From positions 124,001 through 188,000 of the forward strand of contig JAEUKH010000004.1 in NCBI GenBank assembly GCA_016792845.1: a stretch of 64,000 bases of DNA, in the 5' to 3' direction. Source of the DNA: Myxococcales bacterium (GTDB lineage: Bacteria; Myxococcota_A; Polyangia; Polyangiales; Ga0077539). This document shows positions 34,480 through 42,389 of the stretch, piece after piece (position 1 is the stretch's first letter; each line of letters opens with the position of its first letter). The notes beneath the pieces were generated by a model. The model was not told the origin of the DNA. It was given only the letters and a program-made list of their open reading frames with translations, and did no database searches. The translations under genes were made by a program, and so were the position numbers.

Positions 34480-35907
34480 TTACATGGTAAACTCGACCAG
34501 GTATTCGAGCCGCTGCTGCCGACTGTCGTAGACCACGTACTCGTCGTCGGCGAACTGGGTGCCCCGCACCCCGTGGCACGAGTCGAAGCCGTCGGGCGGC
34601 GCGGAGAGCCCGTAGGTGATCTTCGAGTAGTCTTTCATCTTGCCGAGCGCCACCCGGGCCACCGCCATGAAGCGGGTGCCGCGCTTGCCGGGCGAGGTGT
34701 AGAACGCGCTCGTGCACGACGCGTCGCCGAAATAGATGCCGCTCCCGAGCCAGCCCGCGTCGGTGCGGTTGACCCCGAGGCTCACCACGATCTTCGGCAA
34801 GAGGATGCCGCGCGACAGAATACCGACCCAGTTCTTGATGCGCGAGCCGTGAAAGAGGAGCCGCTGGTTGCTGAGCTCGCTGCGGAAGACGTCGACCTCG
34901 CCCTGCCGCGCGAGGCTGAAGATGCCCTTCACCTTGATGTTGGTGCCCTTGATCTGGCTCTTCAAGACGTGCTGCTCGATCTCGGCGTAGGTCGGGCTCT
35001 TGGGGTCGAGGGCGGCGATGTCACACTTCAGCGCGTCGTACTTGGCGTCGGCCTGCGAGTCGTAGAGCACGCTGCCGCTGTCGCCGTTGACCTGCAACAT
35101 GTCTTTCATGAGCTGAAGGGTCTCTTGCTTCGATTGAAAATCCTCCATGCTGTCGATGATCGAGCTCGCGGCGGCGGCCCGCGAGCGGCCGATGCGATGG
35201 GGGATGGTGGTGTAGAACTCGCTTGAGAGTTCTTCGACCCGGGTCGCGCTCTTTTTGCCGCTCTGAAAGAGCTTGTACAAATCCTGAAGGATCGACTCGC
35301 CCTTCTCGATCTGGCCCAAGGTGAGGATGCCCAGGGGCGTCTCGATGCCGTTGGCGGTGATCTTCACGTTCACCGTGGTGGTGAGGGCCTCGGTGGCCTC
35401 GGCGTAGATGTACGCCATCAGCGTCGCGACCTCGGGCGAGAGGTTGGTCTTCTTCACCACCGGCGCTTCGCCGCGCGCGGCCTTCTGCTCGGCGAGGCGC
35501 TGCACGGTCTTGGCGTCGATCTCGCCGGCGCTCGTGCCGCGGGCCTTCTGCGACCCGATCTTCGACGAGGCGAGGGAGACCTCTTTGTAGCCCTTGCGGG
35601 CTGAGGTCTTCTCTCGAAAGATCGAGAGGTAGATCGCGTCGGCCTCGCCCTCGGTGCTGGCGTAGCGGCACTCTTTCTGCCCCGCCTCGGGGTTGTTCTC
35701 GAGGTCGTCGGTGCGGCCGTAATGGGTGTAGACGCGAAAGACGGGCTTCTTGTTGTGGCTGCCGCGGTGCAGCTCGATGGCGTAGTACTTGTTGTGGTTG
35801 GTCTTGATGTCGGTGACCTGCAAGACACACTTTTTTACGATCTCGAAGTCGTCTGAGAAGGGTGGGGCGCCGGCTTCGCCCACCTTCCACGCTTTGATTG
35901 CAGCCAT
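34480..35907 (-). CDS. PARP1-like poly(ADP-ribose) polymerase with WGR domain
   Basis: 475 residues from the ATG at 35907 (MAAIKAWKVGEAG). Three domains match the eukaryotic PARP1 C-terminal half in order. The WGR domain is at ~25-100 (KYYAIELHRG, FRVYTHYGRTD). The helical regulatory domain is at ~150-270 (LSPEVATLMAYIY, TPLGILTLGQI, LSSEFYTTIPHRIG). The catalytic ADP-ribosyltransferase domain is at ~310-475. The H-Y-E triad is complete: LLFHGS (H353), GSGIYFGD (Y392) and DDEYVVYD (E456). It should transfer ADP-ribose from NAD+, and the Glu is the residue that permits chain elongation in PARP1. WGR and the regulatory domain sense nucleic-acid ends in PARP1; the same role here is inferred. It heads the minus-strand cluster that continues to the retron. 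Confidence 0.93.
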   Translation of the reverse strand: MAAIKAWKVGEAGAPPFSDDFEIVKKCVLQVTDIKTNHNKYYAIELHRGSHNKKPVFRVYTHYGRTDDLENNPEAGQKECRYASTEGEADAIYLSIFREKTSARKGYKEVSLASSKIGSQKARGTSAGEIDAKTVQRLAEQKAARGEAPVVKKTNLSPEVATLMAYIYAEATEALTTTVNVKITANGIETPLGILTLGQIEKGESILQDLYKLFQSGKKSATRVEELSSEFYTTIPHRIGRSRAAAASSIIDSMEDFQSKQETLQLMKDMLQVNGDSGSVLYDSQADAKYDALKCDIAALDPKSPTYAEIEQHVLKSQIKGTNIKVKGIFSLARQGEVDVFRSELSNQRLLFHGSRIKNWVGILSRGILLPKIVVSLGVNRTDAGWLGSGIYFGDASCTSAFYTSPGKRGTRFMAVARVALGKMKDYSKITYGLSAPPDGFDSCHGVRGTQFADDEYVVYDSRQQRLEYLVEFTM

Positions 35908-36114
35908 CGCGACACCCCGCCCTCTCGGCCCACCCTTTGGGCCACTCGAAGACGCCGCGAGGATACGCACGCCTCCCCGCGCCGCAAGCGCCCCCGGCCC
36001 CGCTTGGTGACATTCTTCGACGCCCGGTCGATGGGCCTTGAAGCCGCGCCCGGTCGGCTGCAAGACCCCAAGCGCGCGTCTGAGCGCCCCCTCGACGGAG
36101 ACAGGCAGCGAACC
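35908..36114. promoter_or_regulatory. Divergent control region between PARP and MBL-fold genes
   Basis: 207 bases with no gene. It must contain the promoter for the PARP-led cluster and for the plus-strand gene at 36115. A hairpin GGCCCA-CCCTT-TGGGCC lies at 35927-35943, inside the PARP leader. I see no convincing -35/-10 pair or operator. Confidence 0.5.
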
Positions 36115-36846
36115 ATGCCCGAAGCATCAAACTGGAAGGTGTTGCGTCACGACCCCCTCGCGCGGCTGAGCCCGCGGGTGCTCACGGTCGAGGGCGACCT
36201 CCCCAACATGGCCCTCAAGCGCCGCATGACGCTCGTTCAGCGCGACGACGGGAGCCTCCTCGTTCACAACGCCATCAACTGCGACGCGGCCACCATGGCG
36301 GCCATCGACGCCCTCGGGCCCGTGTCGCTCATCGTGGTGCCCAACGGCTACCACCGCCTCGACTGCGCGGCCTGGCACGCGCGGTACCCGAGCGCCCGGG
36401 TGGTGGCGCCTCCGTCGGCGGTGAAGGCGGTCTCTGAGCGGGTGCCGGTCGCGCTCACCTACCCCGAGCTCGCGCTCGAGCCCGCGATCACGGTGTCGCT
36501 CCTCGACGGCCAGCACCCGCGCATGGGCGAAGGGGTCTTCAGGGTGCGCGACGACGACCGAAGCGAGACCCTGATCTTCAACGACACCCTCTTCAATGTG
36601 CCGCACACGGGGGGCTTCGGGGGCTTCGTGCTCCGCGCCGTGGGCTCGTCGGGGGGGCCGCGGGTCTCGGGGGTGATGCGCCTCGTGGGGGTGCGCGACC
36701 GCGCGGCGTTGGCCGAGGCGCTCCGTCGCGAGGCGGGGCGTGAGGGGCTCGCGCGGCTCATTCCGGGGCACGGCGGGGTGATCGACGCCGACGCGGGGGC
36801 GGTGCTCCGGGGCGTGGCCGACGGGCTCTCGCGGCCCGCGGGCTGA
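36115..36846 (+). CDS. Degenerate metallo-beta-lactamase-fold protein
   Basis: 243 residues from the ATG at 36115 (MPEASNWKVLRHD); the frame extends upstream but without a better start. The fold is suggested by SLLVHNAINCDAATMAAIDALGPVSLIVVPNGYHRLDCAAW, then FNDTLFN and LIPGHGGVIDADA, which sit where MBL-fold metal ligands normally lie. The classical HxHxDH is missing (NGYHRLD instead), so it resembles the DUF4336-type group and may have lost full hydrolase chemistry. It is divergent from the PARP operon. Confidence 0.7.
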   Translation: MPEASNWKVLRHDPLARLSPRVLTVEGDLPNMALKRRMTLVQRDDGSLLVHNAINCDAATMAAIDALGPVSLIVVPNGYHRLDCAAWHARYPSARVVAPPSAVKAVSERVPVALTYPELALEPAITVSLLDGQHPRMGEGVFRVRDDDRSETLIFNDTLFNVPHTGGFGGFVLRAVGSSGGPRVSGVMRLVGVRDRAALAEALRREAGREGLARLIPGHGGVIDADAGAVLRGVADGLSRPAG

Positions 36847-36883
36847 GCGTCGTCGAAGGGGCGACGCGGCTCTTTCGCGGGCG

Positions 36884-38377
36884 ATGTCGTGGCTGTACAG
36901 TCAGGGCATGCAGATCGTGACGCGTCAGGGGCAACGCTTCGAGGTGCAGCTTCGACCCGCGGGCGGGGTGTGGCCGGTGCCGCCGCCGTACACCGTCGAT
37001 GGCTTTCTCAGCACGCTCCTGCCCGACGAACGGCGTCGATTGCTCACCTACCTCGCGAGCCAGTCGGCGGTGCCCGGGGTCGACCCGGCGATGTTTCGCA
37101 CGCGCCCCACCGACCCGCAGGTGTTGCGGGTGCTCAGCGGGCTCTTGCAGCGTCACGCCTTCGCGTGTGTCGCGCCGGGGCAGGGCGCGCGGCCGCGGGG
37201 CACCGGGGGGGCGGTCGCGCCGGGGCAGGGCGAACGCTCACAACCCGTTGAAACGACGACACAAAGCCGTCGCGTCGAGGAGGTCGTCTGCGAGCTCATC
37301 GCGGCCGAGGCCTCGTGCAGCCACAAGGGTCGCAAGGCGAACCGGGCGGGGCTGCTTGAGGTGGTTCCGGGTCGCGACGACGACCGCATCAAGCTGCACG
37401 CCGATGTGCGGGGCGGCTGCGGCAAGCACCCGCTGTGGGAGGTGCGCTCGCCCGGCAACGCCGAGAGCAAGGTCGGCGTCGACTCGTCGTTTCTGGCGAA
37501 GAACTGGGGCTGGAAGACCCTCCACATCTTCGAGGTGGTGCCCAAGAGCTACACCGTTCACGTCGGCTGCTGCACGGGGCTCTCGCGGAACTTTGAGATC
37601 AAGGCCTACCCCATCGATGAATGGAAGGTGACCGTCGAGGTCGATTTCAAGAAGCCGCCCACCCAGTGGGTCTTCGATGTCGAGGTCGCGCCCTGGGAGG
37701 AGACGAGCCTCAAGCTCAAGAGCGAGATCGGCCAGACCCTCAAAGACAAGAAGAAGCAGCTCGAGTACGCCCTTGAGAAGGTCTTCACCCCCTTGGTGGG
37801 CCCGACCGACAAGTGGGAGTTCTTCAAAACAAAGCTGATCTTCTCTGGCAAGTATGTCGAGCACACCGACCATCGGGTGTTCTACCAGTACAGCTGCCAG
37901 GTGAAGCTCGACCCCTTGATCAAGGGCACCTTCACCATCCCCTTCGGGCCCACGGCGGCCATCCCCCCGTGGATCAAGCGATGGGTCACCGATTACATCG
38001 GCGACTTCTACCTTTATATCAAGTTTGAGGGCGAGCTCTCGTTGGCCGGTAAGTGGGCCAAGAAGAGCCCCGACGCCCACGAGGCCACGGTCGAGGGCGA
38101 GGGGAAGCTCGGCCTCAAGGTCGGCGGCAACCTCTTTCTGATGAAGCGCGGCGCGCTCAACCTCGATGTCAACGGCGGCTCGGCCTTGGTGCTTGAAGCG
38201 AAGGCGCCGGTGTCGAAGAAGCCTGAGGTCGAGTTCGACCTGAAGTGCACCGGGCTCGAGATCGAGCTCACCATCGAAGCGGCCTGGGGCATGGTCGAAT
38301 ACAAGCGCAAATGGAAGCCCATCGAGGGCGGCTCGCTCTTCTCTCAACCCAAGGTCTGGCGGCCCCTCGGGGCCTGA
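36884..38377 (+). CDS. Unknown 497-residue protein
   Basis: The start is uncertain: ATG 36884 (MSWLYSQG) or ATG 36908 (MQIVTRQGQRF). An N-terminal ~95-residue segment and a Pro/Gly linker precede a large beta-rich region with many aromatic and charged residues (WKVTVEVDFKKPPTQWVFDVEVAPWEE, GTFTIPFGPTAAIPPWIKRWV, FYLYIKFEGELSLAGKW). There are several Cys (CSHKGR, GGCGKH, GCCTG). There is no signal peptide. Lys usage is higher than in its neighbours. I do not recognise the family. The next gene starts 12 bases downstream and is probably a partner; an effector/immunity or structural pair is a guess. Confidence 0.75.
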   Translation: MSWLYSQGMQIVTRQGQRFEVQLRPAGGVWPVPPPYTVDGFLSTLLPDERRRLLTYLASQSAVPGVDPAMFRTRPTDPQVLRVLSGLLQRHAFACVAPGQGARPRGTGGAVAPGQGERSQPVETTTQSRRVEEVVCELIAAEASCSHKGRKANRAGLLEVVPGRDDDRIKLHADVRGGCGKHPLWEVRSPGNAESKVGVDSSFLAKNWGWKTLHIFEVVPKSYTVHVGCCTGLSRNFEIKAYPIDEWKVTVEVDFKKPPTQWVFDVEVAPWEETSLKLKSEIGQTLKDKKKQLEYALEKVFTPLVGPTDKWEFFKTKLIFSGKYVEHTDHRVFYQYSCQVKLDPLIKGTFTIPFGPTAAIPPWIKRWVTDYIGDFYLYIKFEGELSLAGKWAKKSPDAHEATVEGEGKLGLKVGGNLFLMKRGALNLDVNGGSALVLEAKAPVSKKPEVEFDLKCTGLEIELTIEAAWGMVEYKRKWKPIEGGSLFSQPKVWRPLGA

Positions 38378-38389
38378 TCGCGTCGCGCC

Positions 38390-39181
38390 ATGTCGAGTGA
38401 TTTGATCTACGCCCTCTCGGTCGAGTGTGAGGGCCTCGTGGCCCGTGTGATCTTGAACGGGGTCGACGTCTTCGCCGAGTGGGAGGGCGCCCAACGCCTC
38501 ACCCAGACCAAGGTGAATCACTTCATCGTTGAGGGGTCGAACGCGCTCGAGGTCGCGCTCACCCCGATGACCGACGATGAGGGCCGGGCGCTCGGGCTCG
38601 CGACGCTGTTTCGGTTGTCGCTCCATCGCGGGGTTCACGGCGTGGTGCCGGGCGACGAAGGCCGCGTGGCGCGCTTCGAGTGGGACGCCGGGTCGATGCC
38701 CGTCGAACCCGGGGTCATCACCGCCGTGTGGTCGCGGCAATTCTCGGTCGCCGCCGCCCAAGCCTTCGGCCCCTGGAGCTGGAGCGCTCCTTCGGCCGAG
38801 ACCGTCGAAGCGGGTGATGCGCCGTCGCTGATCGGGCTCGTGGGTGAGGTGCACGCCGCGATCGAGGCCCGCGACGTCGACCGCCTCGTGGCCCTCACGA
38901 CCCTCCGCGACGCCGAGCTCTGTCGCGCCTTGGGCCTCGAACCGGCCGAGTTCGCCGCCGACCAGCGGGCCACCTGGGCAGACTGGTTCGCCGAGAGCCC
39001 CTTCGTGCTCGAACCCTTCGACCCCGCCGCGCTCGCCGCCGTGCCTCAGGCCCGCGGGCGTCTCGTTCGGCTCACCGACGCGTACGGCAACCCGCCCATC
39101 TTGGGCCAGGCCGGCGCGCGGCATTTCGCCTTCGCGATGATGGCCGCGAAGGTCAACGGTCAGTGGGTCATCGCGCGCTGA
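38390..39181 (+). CDS. Unknown protein paired with 36884 gene
   Basis: 263 residues (MSSDLIYALSVECEG). The N-terminal half is beta-rich (ARVILNGVDVFAEWEGAQRL, HFIVEGSNALEVALTPM), and the C-terminal half is helical then beta (GEVHAAIEARDVDRLVALTTLRDAEL, HFAFAMMAAKVNGQWVIAR). No signal peptide or known catalytic motif is seen. The 12-base spacing to the upstream gene indicates one transcript. Its stop codon (39179-39181) directly abuts the stop of the convergent transporter gene. Confidence 0.75.
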   Translation: MSSDLIYALSVECEGLVARVILNGVDVFAEWEGAQRLTQTKVNHFIVEGSNALEVALTPMTDDEGRALGLATLFRLSLHRGVHGVVPGDEGRVARFEWDAGSMPVEPGVITAVWSRQFSVAAAQAFGPWSWSAPSAETVEAGDAPSLIGLVGEVHAAIEARDVDRLVALTTLRDAELCRALGLEPAEFAADQRATWADWFAESPFVLEPFDPAALAAVPQARGRLVRLTDAYGNPPILGQAGARHFAFAMMAAKVNGQWVIAR

Positions 39182-39892
39182 TCAATCGACCCGAAGCTTC
39201 AGCGGGCTAAAGTCGGTGTCTCGATCGAACACGTCGATCTGCTCGGTCTTTTTGATGTGATTGACGACCAGGTAGGTGAGCGGCGTAAAGCAGGTCTCGA
39301 CGGCGCACTTCACGAGATAGTTGTGAAAGGCCACGCTGAGCACCAGCGAGAGCGGCCACTCGCCGAGAAACGCGAGCGGGTAGAACACCAGCGAGTCGAC
39401 CAGCTGACCGAAGATCGTCGAGCCGATGGTGCGCACCCACAGATGCCGCCCCTGGGTCAACACCTTGAGCCGCGCCAAGACGAAGCTGTTGACGAACTCG
39501 CCGATCACGTACGCCACGAGGCTCGCCGCCACCACCCGAGGGAGCTGACCCAAGACGCTGTGAAACGCGGCCTGACCGTGCCAGGTCGGCGCCGGGGGCA
39601 TCAAATCGGCGAGCCAGAACACCAGCGACGCGAGGGCCGCCGAGAGGAAGCCGATCCAGATGACGCGACGGCTCCGCGCGTAGCCGTACACCTCGGTCAA
39701 GACGTCGCCGAAGATGTACGACACCGGGAAGACGAAGATCCCGCAGCCCATCGTGACGCCGCCCACCAAGGCGACCTTCGCGCTCACGATGTTGCTCGTA
39801 ATCAGCGAGGTGACGAAGATGCCAACGATCAGGTCGAAGTACCTGAAACCAGATGGCTTTTCATGCTTTGACGGGTCGACCGGGTCGCTCAT
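39182..39892 (-). CDS. Queuosine precursor transporter, YhhQ/VUT family
   Basis: 236 residues with about six membrane segments. Family motifs are FPVSYIFGDVLTEVYGY, VAYVIGEFVNSFVLARLK and RTIGSTIFGQLVDSLVFYPLAFLG, which identify the vitamin-uptake-like/YhhQ group. E. coli YhhQ imports preQ0/preQ1 for queuosine tRNA modification. I see no preQ1 riboswitch upstream. The gene converges on the 38390 gene with no spacer. Confidence 0.88.
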   Translation of the reverse strand: MSDPVDPSKHEKPSGFRYFDLIVGIFVTSLITSNIVSAKVALVGGVTMGCGIFVFPVSYIFGDVLTEVYGYARSRRVIWIGFLSAALASLVFWLADLMPPAPTWHGQAAFHSVLGQLPRVVAASLVAYVIGEFVNSFVLARLKVLTQGRHLWVRTIGSTIFGQLVDSLVFYPLAFLGEWPLSLVLSVAFHNYLVKCAVETCFTPLTYLVVNHIKKTEQIDVFDRDTDFSPLKLRVD

Positions 39893-40059
39893 GGGGGCCC
39901 TCCTGAGGCCCGCCCGGGCCCTGCGCTGCTAGGTACCCTCGGGGCCCGCGCCTGAACAAGCGCCGAATCGGCCCAGAGACCTCCGACGCAGCGGCCGTGA
40001 CGGCGCCGCCCGAAGGGGGCGTGCAAGGGGCTGCCGCTGTGCTATGCCGCGGCCCAGCC

Positions 40060-40644
40060 ATGGCATGCGGATTGTTGCTCGAAGCAGGGTGGGAGGGCGT
40101 CGCGCGGCTGCGCACCGAGCGCGAGAAGGGTACGGCCCACGTCGAAGACGAGGTGCGGCTCCAGGTCACGCTCTTGCCGCTGCTCGACGAGGGGCGCATG
40201 CGCGCGCTCTTGCGCGAGACCCTCAAGGCCGCCGGGTGGGCCGAGACCGCCGACGGGGGGCTGTCGAAGTCTGAAGGCGGCGTCACCGCGTCGCTGACCC
40301 CAGACGGCCGCGAGGTGGTGATCCGCGCGTCGGCGACGGTCGAGGTCGAGGGCGTCGGCCGCGCCCAAGGTGACGATGAAGACGCCGCGCGCGAGGCCCA
40401 AAGGGCCGCCAAGGCCGACCTCGCTCGGGTGACGGCGCAGGCCCAAGAGGGGCTCAGGGCCAAGACCCTCGGCGAGATCGCGGCGGCCGAGCCGGGCCTG
40501 CGCGCCGCGCTTCAGACCGCGCTCAACCGCGTGTACCGCGAGGCCCTCGAAGAGAAGGCGCGTAGCATGGGCGAAGTCGAGTCGATTCAAGAGAAGGGCG
40601 ACGCCCGCGGCAGCTACGAAGTCACGATCACGGTGCAAGCATGA
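40060..40644 (+). CDS. Small protein of unknown function, pair member 1
   Basis: 194 residues from the ATG at 40060 (MACGLLLEAGWEG); a GTG at 39997 would extend it by 21. The first ~100 residues form beta strands around RALLRETLKAAGWAE and VTASLTPDGREVVIRASATVEVEG. The C-terminal half is an acidic/basic helical region (EDAAREAQRAAKADLARVTAQAQEG) that may coil. I do not recognise a family with certainty. The stop overlaps the start of the next gene (ATGA), implying co-translation. Confidence 0.65.
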   Translation: MACGLLLEAGWEGVARLRTEREKGTAHVEDEVRLQVTLLPLLDEGRMRALLRETLKAAGWAETADGGLSKSEGGVTASLTPDGREVVIRASATVEVEGVGRAQGDDEDAAREAQRAAKADLARVTAQAQEGLRAKTLGEIAAAEPGLRAALQTALNRVYREALEEKARSMGEVESIQEKGDARGSYEVTITVQA

Positions 40645-40952
40645 AAGAAGCACGAGCCGATCGCCGTCGGGTGACGCTTCGGTACCGCCACGACGAGGTC
40701 ACCGCGCGCAGCGTGTTGGTGATCGATGTCGAGTCGCCCGAAGATGAGATGCCCCACGAGCATAAGCAAGACCTCAAGAGCCTCGCGGCCGAGGTGCTCG
40801 GGGTGCCGATCGAGGCCCTCCCGGCCGAGGTCGAGGTGCGGCTGCGGAGCCGTCACGCGGGGCATCACGAGGGCGACCCAGAGCACGAGCACGAGGCCGA
40901 GGGCCAGCGGGTCGAGGGCCCGGCCCGGGCGGCGGTGACGTCACGGTCTTGA
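40641..40952 (+). CDS. Small His-rich-tailed protein of unknown function, pair member 2
   Basis: 103 residues, ATG overlapping the upstream stop. The N-terminal ~70 residues look like a compact alpha/beta unit (VTLRYRHDEVTARSVLVIDVES, KSLAAEVLGVPIEALPAEVEV). The tail holds HAGHHEGDPEHEHEAEG, which could bind metal. There is no signal peptide. The family is unknown. It ends 34 bases before the lysine-ketoglutarate reductase gene. Confidence 0.6.
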   Translation: MKEARADRRRVTLRYRHDEVTARSVLVIDVESPEDEMPHEHKQDLKSLAAEVLGVPIEALPAEVEVRLRSRHAGHHEGDPEHEHEAEGQRVEGPARAAVTSRS

Positions 40953-40986
40953 CCCGCGCCGTGGGTTGAGCGAAAGACCGCGCCCC

Positions 40987-42288
40987 ATGAGCGCACTGCG
41001 TAACGCCCTCGGCATCCTCCGTGAGACCAAGAACAAGTGGGAGCGGCGCGTGCCGCTCGTCGCCGCTGAGATCAAGGCCCTGATCGCGCAGGGCGTCGAG
41101 GTGCGGGTCGAGCGCTCGCCCAATCGTGCGATCGGCGAGGCAGAGTTTGTGGCCGCGGGGGCCATCATGGTCGACGACGCGACCGACTGCCGCTTCATCA
41201 TGGGCGTCAAAGAGGTCAAGCCCCACCAGGTGAAGGCCGGGCAGACGGTGGTGTGCTTCTCGCACACCATCAAGGGGCAGTCGCACAACATGCCGCTGCT
41301 CAAGCACTTTCTCGACGTGGGCGCGTCGCTCATCGACTACGAGGTGATCGTCGACGACCAGAACGTGCGCCAGGTGGCCTTCGGTCGCTACGCCGGTCTC
41401 GCCGGCGCCCACGAGACCTTGTGGACGCTCGGGCACCGCATGGCCGCCCTCGGTCACCCGAACGCCCTCTCGGCGCTCAAGCACGCGGTCGATTACCACG
41501 ACCTCGCCGAGATGGTGGTGCACACCCGTCAATGCCTTGAGGCCCTGCGCAAAGAGGGCCCCGCGGTGTTCGAGCCCTTCGTGGTGCTGGTCACGGGCAA
41601 CGGTCGGGTGTCGCAGGGCTCGCTCGAATACCTCGAAAAGGTCGGCGCCATCCCGTGTACCGTCGACGAGGCGCTGAAGCTCAAGGTCGAGTCGCCCGGC
41701 GATCGCACGCTGCGGGTGCTGCACCTCACCGATGACATGATCTACACTCGGGCTGGGTCGCGGCGCTTCGATTTTGGCCACTATCTCAAGCACCCCGAGC
41801 ACTACCTCTCGGTGGGCGCGATGTACCTGCCCTTCGCCACGGCCCTCATCAACGGCCTCTACTGGGATGCGCGCTTCCCGCGGCTCCTCGACGACTCGAC
41901 GCTGCGCCGGATGCTCGCGAACAACACCCTCCCGCCGGTGCTCGGCGACGTCGCCTGCGACATCGACGGCGGCATCGAATGGACGGTCATGGCCACCGAG
42001 AACGACGCCCCGGCCTTCGTGTACAACCCCGCCGACAAGTCTGCGACGGTGGGCGTGACCGGTGACGGCGTGGCCATCATGAGCGTCGACAACCTGCCCT
42101 GTGCGCTGCCCCGCGACGCGAGCGTCGACTTCTCGAAGGCGCTGATTCCCTTCGTGAAGACCTTCTTCGACGCCGACCTCTCGGGGGGCGTCGAGGGGCT
42201 GCCGACGGCGCTCCAAACGGCCGTGGTGGTGGCGGGCGGCAAGCTCGGTCCGAAGCATCAGGGCCTCGCGCAATTTCTGCCGCAGTGA
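40987..42288 (+). CDS. Stand-alone lysine-ketoglutarate reductase (saccharopine-forming)
   Basis: 433 residues from the ATG at 40987 (MSALRNALGILRETKNKWERRVPL). It aligns by eye with the N-terminal half of the animal and plant bifunctional AASS enzyme: WERRVPLVAAEIKAL, IMGVKEVKPHQV, VVCFSHTIKGQ, SLIDYEVIVDD, VAFGRYAGLAGAHETL, LVTGNGRVSQGSLEYL, KHPEHYLSVGAMYLPFATALINGLYWD. That half condenses lysine and 2-oxoglutarate to saccharopine using NADPH. The saccharopine dehydrogenase half is absent and no separate gene is in the window. An alternative reading is a related alanine-dehydrogenase/PNT-fold enzyme, but the motif match favours LKR. A T-run terminator follows. Confidence 0.82.
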   Translation: MSALRNALGILRETKNKWERRVPLVAAEIKALIAQGVEVRVERSPNRAIGEAEFVAAGAIMVDDATDCRFIMGVKEVKPHQVKAGQTVVCFSHTIKGQSHNMPLLKHFLDVGASLIDYEVIVDDQNVRQVAFGRYAGLAGAHETLWTLGHRMAALGHPNALSALKHAVDYHDLAEMVVHTRQCLEALRKEGPAVFEPFVVLVTGNGRVSQGSLEYLEKVGAIPCTVDEALKLKVESPGDRTLRVLHLTDDMIYTRAGSRRFDFGHYLKHPEHYLSVGAMYLPFATALINGLYWDARFPRLLDDSTLRRMLANNTLPPVLGDVACDIDGGIEWTVMATENDAPAFVYNPADKSATVGVTGDGVAIMSVDNLPCALPRDASVDFSKALIPFVKTFFDADLSGGVEGLPTALQTAVVVAGGKLGPKHQGLAQFLPQ

Positions 42289-42296
42289 GTCGTTGA

Positions 42297-42320
42297 GCGT
42301 CGCGACGGCGCGGCTTTTTT
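42297..42320 (+). terminator. Intrinsic terminator after LKR gene
   Basis: GCGTC (42297-42301) pairs with GGCGC (42307-42311), including one G-U pair, over a five-base loop. GGC and six T residues (42315-42320) follow. It lies nine bases after the LKR stop. Confidence 0.6.
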
Positions 42321-42389
42321 GCGATCTTCAGGGCGTGGGCGGTGGCATGCACCGCCTCTGAAGTGCTTTGCAAGAGAGGAGCTGTCTCG

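Noticed and set aside
33534..35907. DarT-DarG toxin-antitoxin pair
   Set aside because: The transferase has WGR, helical regulatory and H-Y-E catalytic domains of PARP1 type, not the small DarT fold, although the macrodomain partner is analogous.
39893..40059. preQ1 riboswitch upstream of the queuosine transporter
   Set aside because: No preQ1 aptamer hairpin or A-rich tail could be recognised in the short upstream segment.
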